A DNA stretch of 64,000 bases from contig OZ017770.1 in the NCBI GenBank assembly GCA_963969345.1, positions 7,883,246 to 7,947,245 on the forward strand, read 5' to 3'. The position numbers and the translations under genes were made by a program. This document shows positions 12,096 to 23,647 of the stretch, piece after piece; positions within the stretch are counted from its first letter, which is position 1; each line of letters starts with the position of its first letter. The notes beneath the pieces are model-generated. The model ran no database searches and was not told where the DNA came from. It was given only the letters and a program-made list of their open reading frames with translations. This DNA comes from Turbatrix aceti. Lineage: Eukaryota > Nematoda > Chromadorea > Rhabditida > Panagrolaimidae.

Positions 12096-15000
12096 TTTCC
12101 GGACCGTCTTCGTCATCTTCTTGCTGAGACATGCTAATTGTCCGTATAAATACAGCCGCTCGGTTGATTTGACGTCCTGCCCATGCCGATAGGTCCTGCA
12201 CCTTTGGAGGTAACACAATTTTGCTGGACGTCTTTAGATTCATTGTTGCCACCTGACATGGTTTGAATTTATATTTTTTAACCTTTAGCGAGAAAAAAAC
12301 AAACAAACAACAACACAGTTCACGACCCAACGACCAGCACGAGGGAGGGAGTCAGAAAAAAAATAGACTTTTGGTGGTAAGTACTTTTCCTAGTAATTAT
12401 AACATTTATTTCACTCCAAATGCCAAAAAAATCTTGTCGTTATCCATTATTGGGTTCGTTATTTATTCAGCATGTTTCCGTGCTAAAATATATACGTGTG
12501 TATGGCCCCAATATACTATAGTGTTACATACAAGCGCGAAATAGTTTTTTGGCGAGGGAGTTGGTTTGTTGGCGATTGCTTTCAGACGGGATAATAGATA
12601 GCAAAAAAATGCTCTTTTAAAGGAAGTTGTCCGCAGTAAAACAATACATGATACTATGTTGGTAGCCTGACGTTTAGTAGCTTCAGGATTTTTGCCCTTG
12701 GCTCATCGATTTCGCCTGCTAAAGATAAAAACAGACCAGAGAAAAAAGGAAATGCCTTTTTTTCTCGTTGAGTCAAGTTGGACAATTCCTTGTTACAAGA
12801 ACGCAAGGTTGGCAACAGACGAACTAGAAAATGATAAACTACAAGTCGTCATGTCGGCGCATACCAAGTTGCTAGGATATAGGGGATACGGATGAATAAA
12901 ATATAACAATAAAAAGATCATATGCCAACGAGAAACAAAGGGAGAAACATTTTTAGACATTTTTAGGCATCTCGAATCGCATAAACATGATTTGTACGAA
13001 CGAGAGCTCAACAATAAAATGCCATCTTCCGCATGTCATTAGCTTCTCAACGGTTGTTTTTTTCCGGACATTTTTCAAGTTAAGTAACAATGACCAATGA
13101 CTTATCGAGCTACTGGAGCTAAACGAGAATGACTCGTTGTCGCCGTACTTTACTTGGAATGCAAAATTGATGATGCGCGTATGTATATTGCATTTTCACG
13201 TTTTGCTACTCCTAAAAACTCCTAACAAGGAAAGTGTCAGGGTTCATTTTGGAATTTCTTCACGAAACTTTGCCAAAAGTTTGATTTTACTATGAGAAGT
13301 TTATACTGAAAAATTCAGTTGCACCGCTCATGATCTGACAGAGTTACGGTAGTCGAAAATCACGTTTTTGCCATTTTTGACGATTTTTGGCACGTTCTAG
13401 CTAACAAACAACGTTATTTTCAAAATCAGGGTGTGCATCAATCGACGTAGTTTTGCATGGAGAATCAGATAAAAATATAAAAATTTAGGTTTGCCACCTT
13501 AAAAAATGCCGAAATTTGCATTTGAAAAGAGGTCACAATGCCAACATTGGTTTCGGCATTTTTCAAGGTCACAACCCTACGTTATTATATTTTTAACTGA
13601 TTCTCCATAAAAAAATACGTCGACTGATACACCACTTGGTTCTGAAAATGCCGTAGTTTGTTAGCTAGAACGTGCCAAAAATCGTCAAAAATGGCAAAAA
13701 CGTGATTTTCGACTACCGTAACTCTGTCAGATCATGAGCGGTGCAACTGAATTTTTCAGTATAAACTTCTCATAGTAAACTCAAACTTTTGGCAAAGTTT
13801 CGTGAAGAAATTCCAAAATGAACCCTGACACTTTCCTTGTAAGTGCTAAACACCGCATTTTTGCATTATATTTTATTCAGTAACAAAAAAATGAACATAT
13901 TACAAATTTTGACATAAAAATGGATGAAACAGCGCAGCAAATTAAATTTTAGATTTATGACAAAATCTTCAGTGCTACCGGCTGTTCTCATCACTCATCA
14001 GCTGACTTTGCGGCATGTGTTAAATAAAAGACGGCGAAAATGGTGCACAACTAGCGCTTCAAAATTGGTTTTGCGCTTGCATAACACAGAGGTGACAAAA
14101 ATACACTGTTAACCGAAAATAAAGGATAGAATTAATACTCACGGTGTTAATCTTAGTACGACGGCCCCTTTTACCCTTTTTATGATCAATAATACGCCTT
14201 AAAAAAGTGCAACACAAAAATAATAGCCATATACAGAAGCGGTTCCTTGTTTTTCTATACACTTAGTTTCAGCGATACTTGGCATAAGTAAAAAAGCATG
14301 GCTTCAAAAACAAACAAGTCTTGTTTGTCAGCAGAGCTTGCACGCACCTCTCGCTTCCCTTCTTGGATAAAATCATTTTCGTGTCTTATTGTACAATTTT
14401 TTTTTCACTCAGAAAAGCTTTGTAACTTTTGGTTTACTGAGTGGGAAGCTAAATTGTATCAAACCTAAAAAAAGTCGCACAAAGCGGTGCTTCGAGAGTA
14501 TAATTATTTTATATTCCCATATTAACCAGTTTCTCGCAGCTCGCCTGCGTGCTTGACGCCCTTTATTGGATTTGGCAAATTGAGAACAAAGATTTTCAAA
14601 GCAAAAGCAACAAGCAGCAAGGGAAGAAAAAAAACTCAAGATTCACAATCCAGAAAAAATATGATACAACATGCAACAGAAAAACCAGAGAAGAAAAAAA
14701 TTTGGTTGAGTGAAATTACAGAAAACAACGTCAATGTAATTGACCAAAAATGAAATAGTCAACAGTTATGGTTTAGTTAGACGCTGTTGTTGGCAGACAA
14801 ATTAATTTAACGTAATCCATAATGACTGGAAAATAGCATGACGCGTATGTATACGGACTGCTACGAGAAGGCCTATTTTTGAAAACTTGTGACAAAAAGA
14901 TGGAAATAATCGTTTTGCCTGTTATTGGGTAGGTTGATAGTCTTCCTCCCCTTTACCAAAAAATGCAAAATTTTTTACTGTGTGCACACACTTTTTTTCA

Positions 15001-15326
15001 ACAGTTTAAAACTTTCTTAGAAAGCTTGAACCCGTATTTAAAACTGTAATACTCACCGTTTGTTAGCCCATTCCCCGAAATTTATTGCCTTCTGAACCTG
15101 CGATAGTCTTCGTCGTGTTGAACGTCGTCTCATCTTGCCAATCGAAGGCGATTTAAAATTATTACGCGTCGCATCCGCATTGAGTAGCGTTTGCTTTTCC
15201 TGGGCGGATAAGCCGAGGCAGACGGCAACACTTTCGGCGCGATGCGATCTTCCAGCCATTAGCATGTGGGGCTTCATTCTGGTCACGTACGGCACCGGTG
15301 GTAGGTATGTAGCTTCAAGAGAGATC
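12096..15326 (-). CDS. Unrecognised minus-strand gene fragment, three phase-compatible exons
   Basis: Exons 15057-15326, 14143-14197 and 12096-12252. Each has an AG acceptor and a GTGAGT or GTATAT donor, and the phases run 2, 0, 1 without a stop. The first is Arg/Lys-rich and has coding character: LPPVPYVTRMKPHML, AVCLGLSAQEKQTLLNAD and KMRRRSTRRRLSQVQKAI. The second is a short basic exon (HKKGKRGRRTKINT). The third reads NLKTSSKIVLPPKVQDLSAW, then ISMSQQEDDEDGPE. I do not recognise the protein. The real 5' and 3' ends are not placed: the first exon needs a phase-2 donor upstream and the last a phase-1 acceptor downstream. One option is that these are 5' exons of a long BAIAP3-like isoform, since a weak acceptor before 10297 would also be in phase. 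A foldback transposon lies in the intron between exons two and three. Confidence 0.35.
13226..13839. mobile_element. Foldback/MITE-type element with about 290-base inverted arms and TAA target duplication
   Basis: The left end CAAGGAAAGTGTCAGGGTTC is matched exactly in reverse complement at the right end, and the two arms stay complementary through most of their length (for example CACGTTTTTGCCATTTTTGA near 13360 against its complement near 13690). The arms diverge near the centre at about 13500-13570. TAA at 13223-13225 and TAA at 13840-13842 look like a target-site duplication. It contains no transposase, so it would be a non-autonomous element. A three-base TWA duplication is known for PIF/Harbinger MITEs; that family assignment is inference. 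Confidence 0.85.
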
Positions 15327-16357
15327 CTGAAAAGTAAAAACTGGAAATTTTTTAAATTGTACAATTCAGACAAGCGAGTTACTGTCTGGCACGTCTTGTA
15401 CCCGTTATGAGAAAAAATTAGACTTCAATTTAATTCCTATACACGATTAGAACATTCGGCACGCTCAAATAACAGGGTGAAATGGCGTAAAAAAAGTAAT
15501 GCCTTGTGCGTAAAGGCAATCTGACGCCAAAAAAATATAAAATTCATAAATAGGAAACAATCAATGCAGAATCATAGTCTTCAATGAAGCGAAAAGACAA
15601 CATTTATAAATTGTTGGTAGTGCCTTTGATGTGTACTTTTGCGTGTTCAAAACACCTTGACACGCACAACCGAATACACCAGACAATGAAACGGTAGTCT
15701 TGGAATAGAGAGGGGGAAATTGTAGTAAGTAATCTCCACTCGAACAAAACAATGTGTTAAATGGCAGCAAAAATATTGTGCCATATAAAGGAACATTAAA
15801 TTGATTTTGGCTAAGTTATTCAACTAAAATTCATCTTATGGCCGCACAAACAACGACGTCAAAAAACCAAGAGGAGGAGATCCCGAGTGAATCTTGAGTT
15901 TTTTGTTATAACTTATTTCGAGTACCCGTCGTGCATAAAAAATAGGACCAAAAAAAACGGAACGATAAAATACTATAAGAAGAAGAATTGAAATGCGTGT
16001 TCATTTTAAGTCAGAATCGTTTCAACGCTGGTTATTTTTTCCATGTCGTGTTGTCTGCGGGGATTTGGAAAACACTTGCTCGGATGGATCTTTTGTAATG
16101 TAATGCAATCTAGACAAATGTGTTAATAAAAAAAAGCAGAGGCCCAACCCCAACGACGGCATAAAGAGTAAAGTAACAACAAATGGCTGATAACCGACTA
16201 AATGGCATTTAATTTTACCAGCGGAGAAGACAACAATGAAGAACACACAATGTATTTGCATGTTTTAAATGTGCGGTTAACGTATTTTTCTAATTATTAA
16301 TGAACGACAAAAAAAACAAATTCAAAGCATGCTAGCAGTCAATTAAAAGGTTTTTTA

Positions 16358-16506
16358 CCGAGGACTTGATGTTCCACCCCTTTTTACTCCCCCATTGTCC
16401 ATATTTATCAAATTGTGGTAACGGAACGTCTTGAATACCCGGAATAGACTTCCTTTGATTTTTCATTTTTCTCCAAAGTGTCGAGAGTGCCATTAAGACA
16501 CAAAAC
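16358..16506 (-). CDS. Possible exon of an unrecognised gene
   Basis: An open stretch between an acceptor (AACTGAAAAC... read as TTTTCAG on the minus strand, near 16507) and a donor GTAAAA near 16357. It encodes WRKMKNQRKSIPGIQDVPLP followed by QFDKYGQWGSKKGWNIKSS, which has coding character. It ends in phase 0, while the next possible exon at 15326 needs phase 2, so the two do not join directly. It may belong to the gene fragment at 12.1-15.3 kb through an unseen exon. Confidence 0.25.
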
Positions 16507-17682
16507 TGAAAAAAGAAACCAATTTTGTTTGAAACCCAAACCATTCACAAAGATGATGTGTATCAGAGTAATGACAAACAAACCGCAGGCAAGTTTGCAA
16601 AAAAAACACTTGTTGTTCTTTGACAGCATTGCAAGTGTAAAAAACATCAAATGACGAACAAAGTTCTTCAAAAAAATTTTAAAGATGCCGATTATGTCAT
16701 TTTTGACACTTGTCATTGTTTAAAAATTGTGCCACCCCTGAAGCAATAATTTTGTCTTTTAACTTTAACACGGAAAAAATACAGCACATTGAATATATAT
16801 TTTAGCCGGGCAGCGTCCATGCCAGCGGAAACTTAACCGCATAACATTTTTTTTTGTTTGTATGCTTGGGATCAGTTACGTTTGAGGTCTTTTCTTTATT
16901 TCGGTGGGCATTATCTTGTTCTTCACCAGACTCATGTGTTCCTACTAGGCATTTTCCCAGCACTTAGACGATTCTCCCTTTGCAACTTTGATGACGTTTG
17001 TGATTTTGCCATCAGTTGTGTTTTAGAGGCATTAACGGTATACATGATAGTTAATGGCTCGAACACGAATCCCATCAATTGCTACGCATTCGAGGCTTTT
17101 CGTTAGTTTGCGTGCGCTATTTAGCCTCTCGTCGTCATGTAACATTAACCCCGTAAATTTGAGGCTCTGCAGGACACGTGTTAACTTTTGATTTTTTTTC
17201 TTGTCTCAGGTCGGATGTTGTGCTTATTATTTTCTGGTTAAACCAGTTTTATTTGTTATGCTTTTGATCACTTCTGGCTTGCACTATTGAAGAGTCACGT
17301 TTCTGTCTTTCTGAAAAAACTGTTGGAATTCTGCACTCCCCGCCTTGTCTCAAATTTAGGCCGTCTATTGGAGGGAAGGACGATTGGACTCCGTAAGGGT
17401 ACACCAAAAGATCTTAGTTTCAAAAGTCCCTTCTGTGCTGTGTGAACTAGACCTCAGATAAAGAGGCGGGATAGGCAGTTTTTCTCCTGTTTTTGCTTTT
17501 TTGTTCGCTTTTAATATAGACTTACCAAAAAAATGAACTGTGTGTGACTTTGTGATGTATTATGCAGCGACTGTTTGTTTTTAAAGTAAGCCGAAATTTG
17601 TGAATTATTACTTGTGACTAGCCCTTTTTTTACAAAAAAAAGGAGGGCGAGCCAACTTATTTATTTCACTTTGTATCAACCA
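16507..17682. other. Region upstream of the GPCR gene
   Basis: No exon seen. It should hold the GPCR promoter, but no TATA box or trans-splice acceptor stands out next to the chosen ATG. The ATG at 17683 could be preceded by a non-coding exon. Confidence 0.5.
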
Positions 17683-19762
17683 ATGGATTCTACGACGTTC
17701 GTTTCACTGCCGCTAAGAAGGATGAAATTGCTTGCATCCTCTTCGCCACCTATGTCCCTTGTTATCGCTTTAAACCGGACTCAGGACGAAGATTTACCGA
17801 CACGCCACCCCATGGTGACCGTGCTGTTGCTCATCGTGGTGCTTGGCGTGATTATTGTGACCCTTGTCGGCAATGCTATGGTTTGCCTGGCTATCCTCAT
17901 GGTGCGCAAGCTCAAACAACAGCCATCAAATCTGTTGCTTATTTCACTTGCTATTGCCGACTTCAGCGTCGGACTCTTTGTCATGCCTTTGGCTGTAATA
18001 TACGTGCTCCGAAATAAATGGGTTTTAGGTAAGGTTATTTTTCTTTTAAATTCTTGTCGCTCTGACAAGTTTTTGTATTTCCAGGCGAAGTAGTATGCAG
18101 GTTGTGGACCTCGGCAGACTTAATGCTCTGTACAGCGTCTATTCTCAATCTCTGCATGATAAGCGTTGATCGATACATGGTCGTTACACGTCCCCTTCGT
18201 TATGCAGCTCTCAGGACACGTCGCCGAATATTAAGCTACATTGCTATCGTGTGGATCGGTGCACTTTTTGTGAGCGTAGCCCCTCTCGTCGTCTTGCCAT
18301 GGAACAGGATAGAACATTCGTGTCAGGTTTGTGCATACTGTTTTATGCCAGTTTGAGGAAAACAAAGAAAAACCCGCTAAAACGGAAAATAGCATTTTAA
18401 CGCACGGAAACAAGATTGGTGATTTATATGTTGTTGCCGAATTGCTGACATGAAAGCTTTTTAACTGCTTTCCATTTTTGAATAAAACTTTAGGGCCATA
18501 CCCCTTTTCCTCGCCTACTCATCAGCGTAGCACAAGCATTTTTTGTCGTCATTTTTTTGCTACCATTATTTTCTGCTGCACCTTAAAACAATGAACGTTC
18601 GATATTTGGGCCACAAAAAAATTCACCATATAAGGTGTTAGTCAACCAGTAATTCCAGATTCGAAAAGCATTTTTACAACTATAAATAAACGTTGCCAGC
18701 AGACATTCAAAGTCGAAATGTTGAACATAAAATACCTTCTAAAAATAACACGTTTATAAAGCAGATGCTTTTCTGACATTGACAAATCGTCGTAAAAAAC
18801 GAAAGTTCAGGTGCCACAAAATCAGATGTATCAAATCTACGCCATGGTTATTTCATTTTATGGACCCTGCCTAATCATGGTCATTCTGTATATTCAAATA
18901 TGGCGGGCAGCAAGACGCCTCCGCGTCAAGGATAAACTAACGACAAAATGGAGTTTAACCATTCGGGAAGAAACTCGGCATTTTGATGAAAACGTAAATG
19001 AGTTGGCTAAGCTGAAGGAGGACGATCAGACCGACACTTTATCACCAAAGCGGATACATCGACCCAGTAATTTTCTTAGTGCTGTCAGACTGCCATTGGT
19101 ATGTATGTTTTTTTTCATGTCTCATACACTCTCTCTCCTATCTTCCTTCTTTCCCTCTCTTCATAATGAAAACAAAGAAGAAAAAACGAGCGACAAGCTA
19201 CCACATTTTTGAGGTGTTTATCGCATATATATTCCAGATGCATACGCGTTCGACAGAACGAGGAGAAGACAAAGCCCGAAAGACTCTTGGCATTATCATG
19301 AGCGTATTTATCATATGCTGGCTTCCTTTTTTTGTCCTGACTTTGTTAAAGTCTCAACGCTTGATAAGCTATACTCCGGACTGGCTCGACGATCTTGTGC
19401 TATGGTTGGGGTATTCAAATAGGTAATTTAACCCTGCTTTCTTGCTGAAACAATCTACGTCACATTGTGAAAAAAAACTCTTTTTGCAGCATGCTAAATC
19501 CCTTGATTTACGCTAAGTACAATCGAGAGTTTCGCATCCCGTTTAAAGAAATGCTTAGCTGCCGCTTTCGAAGCATTCAAGTTGTCATGCGAAACGAAAG
19601 CTTCCGAACCAAATTTGGTGGTCCAAGGTAAACTGTTGCACTACAAAGAAAAAAAGAAATTTGACATCTCAAATAGCAAAACTAATTCATTTTTGCAGTC
19701 ACAAAGTAAAAAGTCATAAGAAAACCGCTACATGCCATAATTTTGGAAGTTTCTATGTCTGA
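17683..19762 (+). CDS. Biogenic-amine-type class A GPCR (serotonin/5-HT7-like?)
   Basis: Exons 17683-18028, 18085-18326, 18811-19098, 19238-19422, 19490-19627, 19699-19762; 420 residues. Seven membrane segments are visible. Key class A residues: GNAMV in TM1, LAIADF in TM2, disulfide Cys120, Asp127 at position 3.32 (the amine-binding aspartate, counted from DRY 144-146), CWLP 319-322 in TM6, and [14 protein letters not shown] in TM7. The Asp3.32 together with W-x-G-Y-x-N-S before NPxxY marks an aminergic receptor. TM5 is preceded by [13 protein letters not shown] and carries Ser at 5.46. The N-terminus has a glycosylation site (NRT). The third loop is short to medium and Lys/Arg-rich (KARKTLGI). 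The pattern resembles serotonin 5-HT7 and related receptors more than D2-like, but the ligand is not determined. A 484-base intron follows the second exon. AATAAA lies at 20174-20179. Confidence 0.88.
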
Positions 19763-22700
19763 CTCTCCCTAGTTGTTACTAGGCCCAATTCCTGAAATGT
19801 AAACAGCGTAGAAAGGCATTGCGGTCAAATTTCTTTGACACAATTCGTTTTTATCTTTTTTTTCCTAGTTTTTGATGAAAAAAGTGCACCAGATTTAGAC
19901 TATGCGAAAGAAATCGGCGAGGAACATGTGGCAGTCAGACGCATCGTACACTCAATGGCACCGATCCTTCGTACTCGGTTACAATCAGTTGTGATGATAG
20001 TCGACACAACAGCTTGAATGGTGGAATTTAACTCAATTGTGCAAAAAAAACTATTATATAATATTTTTGAAACGTGTGATTGTATACGGCTTTGTGGTAA
20101 CGGATATTTCAAGAGATATATGTATTAAATTTTGTACTATATGCTTTTTTTGTATTGCTTTAAATTAAAGAAGAATAAAGTTGGAGATGAAAGTTATTAA
20201 TGAGTCATTTTGTCCGGGTTCATTACAACGAATTGACGTCCACGCTGCCAAGTCTGATCTACGGACGGCGCTTGTCGAACAAAAAACTGCTATGAAAGGA
20301 TATTTGTTGGCAGCAGTTCAATAATCCTAAGAAATACCGATGCTATTACTCTTTCCCGCAAGCCAACAAAATTTATTGCACGTCATAAAAACAGATGATT
20401 TATCAGTTTTAAAGAAAATTAAAACAATCCAAAAAAATCTGTATAAAATGATCCCTCTCCTGCATTACATTATTTTTACTACGATAGCGCTGTATTTTTT
20501 TTCAGAATAAATTTTGTGTTATTCCCATTGACGAAGCGTTGCCTCCGCAATTGCCTTCTCCTTTGATCAGAATGTTTAAAAGCTACGAGTTCTTTAAATG
20601 TTATTTTCGTCTTTCCGAAGCACAAGCATAACAAACGGGCTGGTTTGGCGGTAGCAGGGAAGGGGCAAGGCATGGGACGATTGTTCACACAATCCACGCT
20701 CGTCGATCTCGGTGTACAGTGAACAGCGATCCATGTTGGCAAGGCAATGCGTGCTTTCTCGACGACGGTCGACGGTCGACGGTCTTCTCATCGAAGCAAC
20801 AGTCTCGACGCTGTGCGTGCTGTGGCATTTGTCGGTCGTCTTAAACTTGGGGTGGAGAAGAGGGTTTCTGAATCATCTGTGTTTTGTCTTATAAACGTTT
20901 ATGCTCACTTTTTTAACGAATGTAGACCAATGCAAGCCTGTATAAAGGCTCTTTGTAATATATTTATCACGACGGTTGTTACTCCTCAATCATACGTTAA
21001 AAATTTTTTTCTCCCGCAGCATTACGATGGGATCTATTTTATACGGATAAAGTGTTGGTATTGCCGGCGGTGTTGCAGCTCTTTCTACCTGGTCTACACA
21101 ATGATGCATTGCACCTTGCCGGGGTTTACAGGTCAGAATGTGCCTTTTTTGATCATACTGGCCTTTCAAACTCATGGAAAGGTGCGTGTATTCATGTTCC
21201 AGGCAAACCCTAAAGCTTCGTTTACCGTTTGAGATTTCTAATGTGCATGTACATGATCTATTGACAGCTTGTAATGCCCTTTTGAAATCTCTAATGGTAT
21301 TCGATACGCTTTTTTATTGTTTTTCAAAAAATAAAAATTTAAAAATGCATTCAAAATTATTGAAAAACCGCTTTGTGATGTTATTGTTTGGATCGCATTA
21401 AAAATAAAAATAAAGTAAATATTTTTTGAATTTAAGCGTCAATTTAAAAAAAAACTTGGCACTTTGCTGAAATGTCATATTTTAGTATTCTAATATTAAG
21501 CAATAATGTTATTTTTATTTAATTTACTATATTTTATCAAATAAAATAAATTTTAAAATTTTATCAAATAAATAAATCTCCGCCAAATTGTGGATCCAAC
21601 AAAATAGAAAAATAAACAATCCTGCAATTTGGATCGGTTTTTGCTTTATTACGATTTATATGTAATTCTAAAAAATTACAACGACATACCTTTCAAAACG
21701 AATAAGTTGTATAAGGCGGATTTCACATCAAAGAAAATGAAATGAAAAACTAAACATTGTGGACTAAACCGTGAGCAATTTAAAAAATAATCATCAAAAA
21801 CACAACAAAGGGGTCATTTTCTATGTCATAAAATCATTAGCATTGTTCCTGTCTCATTGTATGTAAATACTTAATCTTTCGAAAATTCAAACGCTCGTTG
21901 CGCTAAATGGCATGAATAACAGTGTATTTGCCTCTCAAAATATAGTAATTTAAATTTCTAAGCTTGTATTATATAATATTTTCGATTGTTCACGTTGCCT
22001 ACGTTTACTACAAGATCGTGTTTCCCTGAAAGGCTCATCTTTACAGGAATCTTACTAAATGTTGACTGCGAGTGAAGAATTGTTTCATAGTATTCTTTCT
22101 TTGGCCTGCTTAAAGTGCAAGCGCTTGAATCTAATGTAAGAACTATTGTATAAGAACGTTTGTCTAGACTGTTTGATTCGTAAAGTTAAGTTATGTGTTT
22201 TGACCTTCTGGTGAAAAGGCAGACAATACAACTCAGCTTGTTGTCGCCATCTTACTTGTGATTTCCGTTTTTGTTTGCAAAACTATTTTTGATAGACTAA
22301 AACATGAAATTTGCAAAAAAAACAAGACAGCATGTAACATAAGCACAATTGACATTTTTGGTTACATGAAAACCACGAGCATTAGGTCCGTCAGTCGGTC
22401 AGTATCAAATTTATTTATTTTTTCGTACTCAATATGGTTTCACACAAGAAGCGAATCCTCAAAAATTCAACCATTCATCTCTGTAAGAGTTGTCTATTTC
22501 ATCGCATTGAGGTTTCTTTTTTTTGTTTTTTTTTGACTGGATTTCTTGACAATCAGTTCAGATTCTATGCACTCAGAGTCAGAGGCGATAAATGGTACAG
22601 CACGCGTCTGGGGGTGCATCAAAAACGATTGAGGCCCCGAGTTGACGGATTAACATACGAACGTGATCTGAGGTTTTTTTGTATCAAAAAAAAATTAGTA

Positions 22701-23647
22701 GATTAACTGTGACACGCAAAGCTTGAAATAGCTTTTGGGTTTGTTACCCAGAAAATTTTAAATTGTTTGAAATATGCAAACTTGAAAGATCAGGACGGTA
22801 ACAAAGATCAACATCCGCCGGGGGAAGAGACGCCGAGCAAATGACTTTTTCACACAGAAGAAGGCGCGCAGAGTGAACCTCTTTAGTGACACCTGATATC
22901 GCCTGAAACCCTTCGTTTGAAGAAGTTCTGTTGCCCGTTGACCATTCTTGCATTATTGTCACTTTATTATGCTTTCTGCAAGTGCCGGGGTACAATTTTG
23001 CAGCACTTCTGTCAATTCAATTCACTTCAATCGAAAGCCATTCTCGCAGAAGCGCATTACGATTGAAAAGCATTTATCCCGACCTCCCAGACGTAGAGTC
23101 AAACCATCGACCATAGTGGCCGTAGTCAGCCATAACCCGCGACGTCTTAATCCTTAAGCATCACAATCTAATCACCTGGGCGGCCCTCTGTGAGCACTTT
23201 GGTTTGCGCGCGCGCTTACCGTTGTTGCTCAATCCATTTTTGGCCAGGCGTATAAACTCCCTGAGGCGTTCACATTTTGCGCAGTCATACTTTCCTGTAA
23301 CTGTTAGAGGGAAAGTACTCCCTCCTTTCATTCGCCCCTTCAGGTCATCCGCCGAGGCAGACGACGATCGCAGGGGTCAGCGAGTACAAAGAATTCCATT
23401 TTTCACAGATGTAGCCAGGTTTTTGTTGCATTTCATTACCCAAGTTTGAGTTTGGTGTAAACGATATTTTCCCTTTTTCATTATTTAACGCACCACCGTC
23501 TGCGAGATATTGTCGGTTAGAATAATTTGCACTTTGCGCATAGTAAATCGCCAGACTCAGCACGTTCGATGTGAATACCATTTGTTTACTTGGCATTTAA
23601 TTTCCGTTGTTACTTGTTTTCTTTCTTTACCTCTAACTTTTAGGAAA
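19763..23647. other. Gene-poor stretch between the GPCR and carotenoid oxygenase genes
   Basis: It contains the GPCR 3' UTR with AATAAA at 20174-20179, a short GGTCGAC tandem near 20766-20784, very AT-rich DNA at 21300-22250 and a GC alternation near 23207. No gene is supported. The open frames here, up to about 160 codons at 20747-21232, show no domain, signal peptide or splice support. Confidence 0.5.

Noticed and set aside
16858..17106. Plus-strand 82-codon hydrophobic frame upstream of the GPCR
   Set aside because: No signal peptide, domain or splice link to the GPCR exons.
19869..20017. Stretch after TTTTCCTAG with an open frame (DLDYAKEIGEEHVAVRRI), considered as alternative last GPCR exon
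   Set aside because: Joining from exon 5 (phase 2) gives an immediate stop; it is better taken as 3' UTR unless another donor is used.
20747..21232. 161-codon plus-strand frame
   Set aside because: No recognisable domain, signal or splice signals; composition not coding-like.
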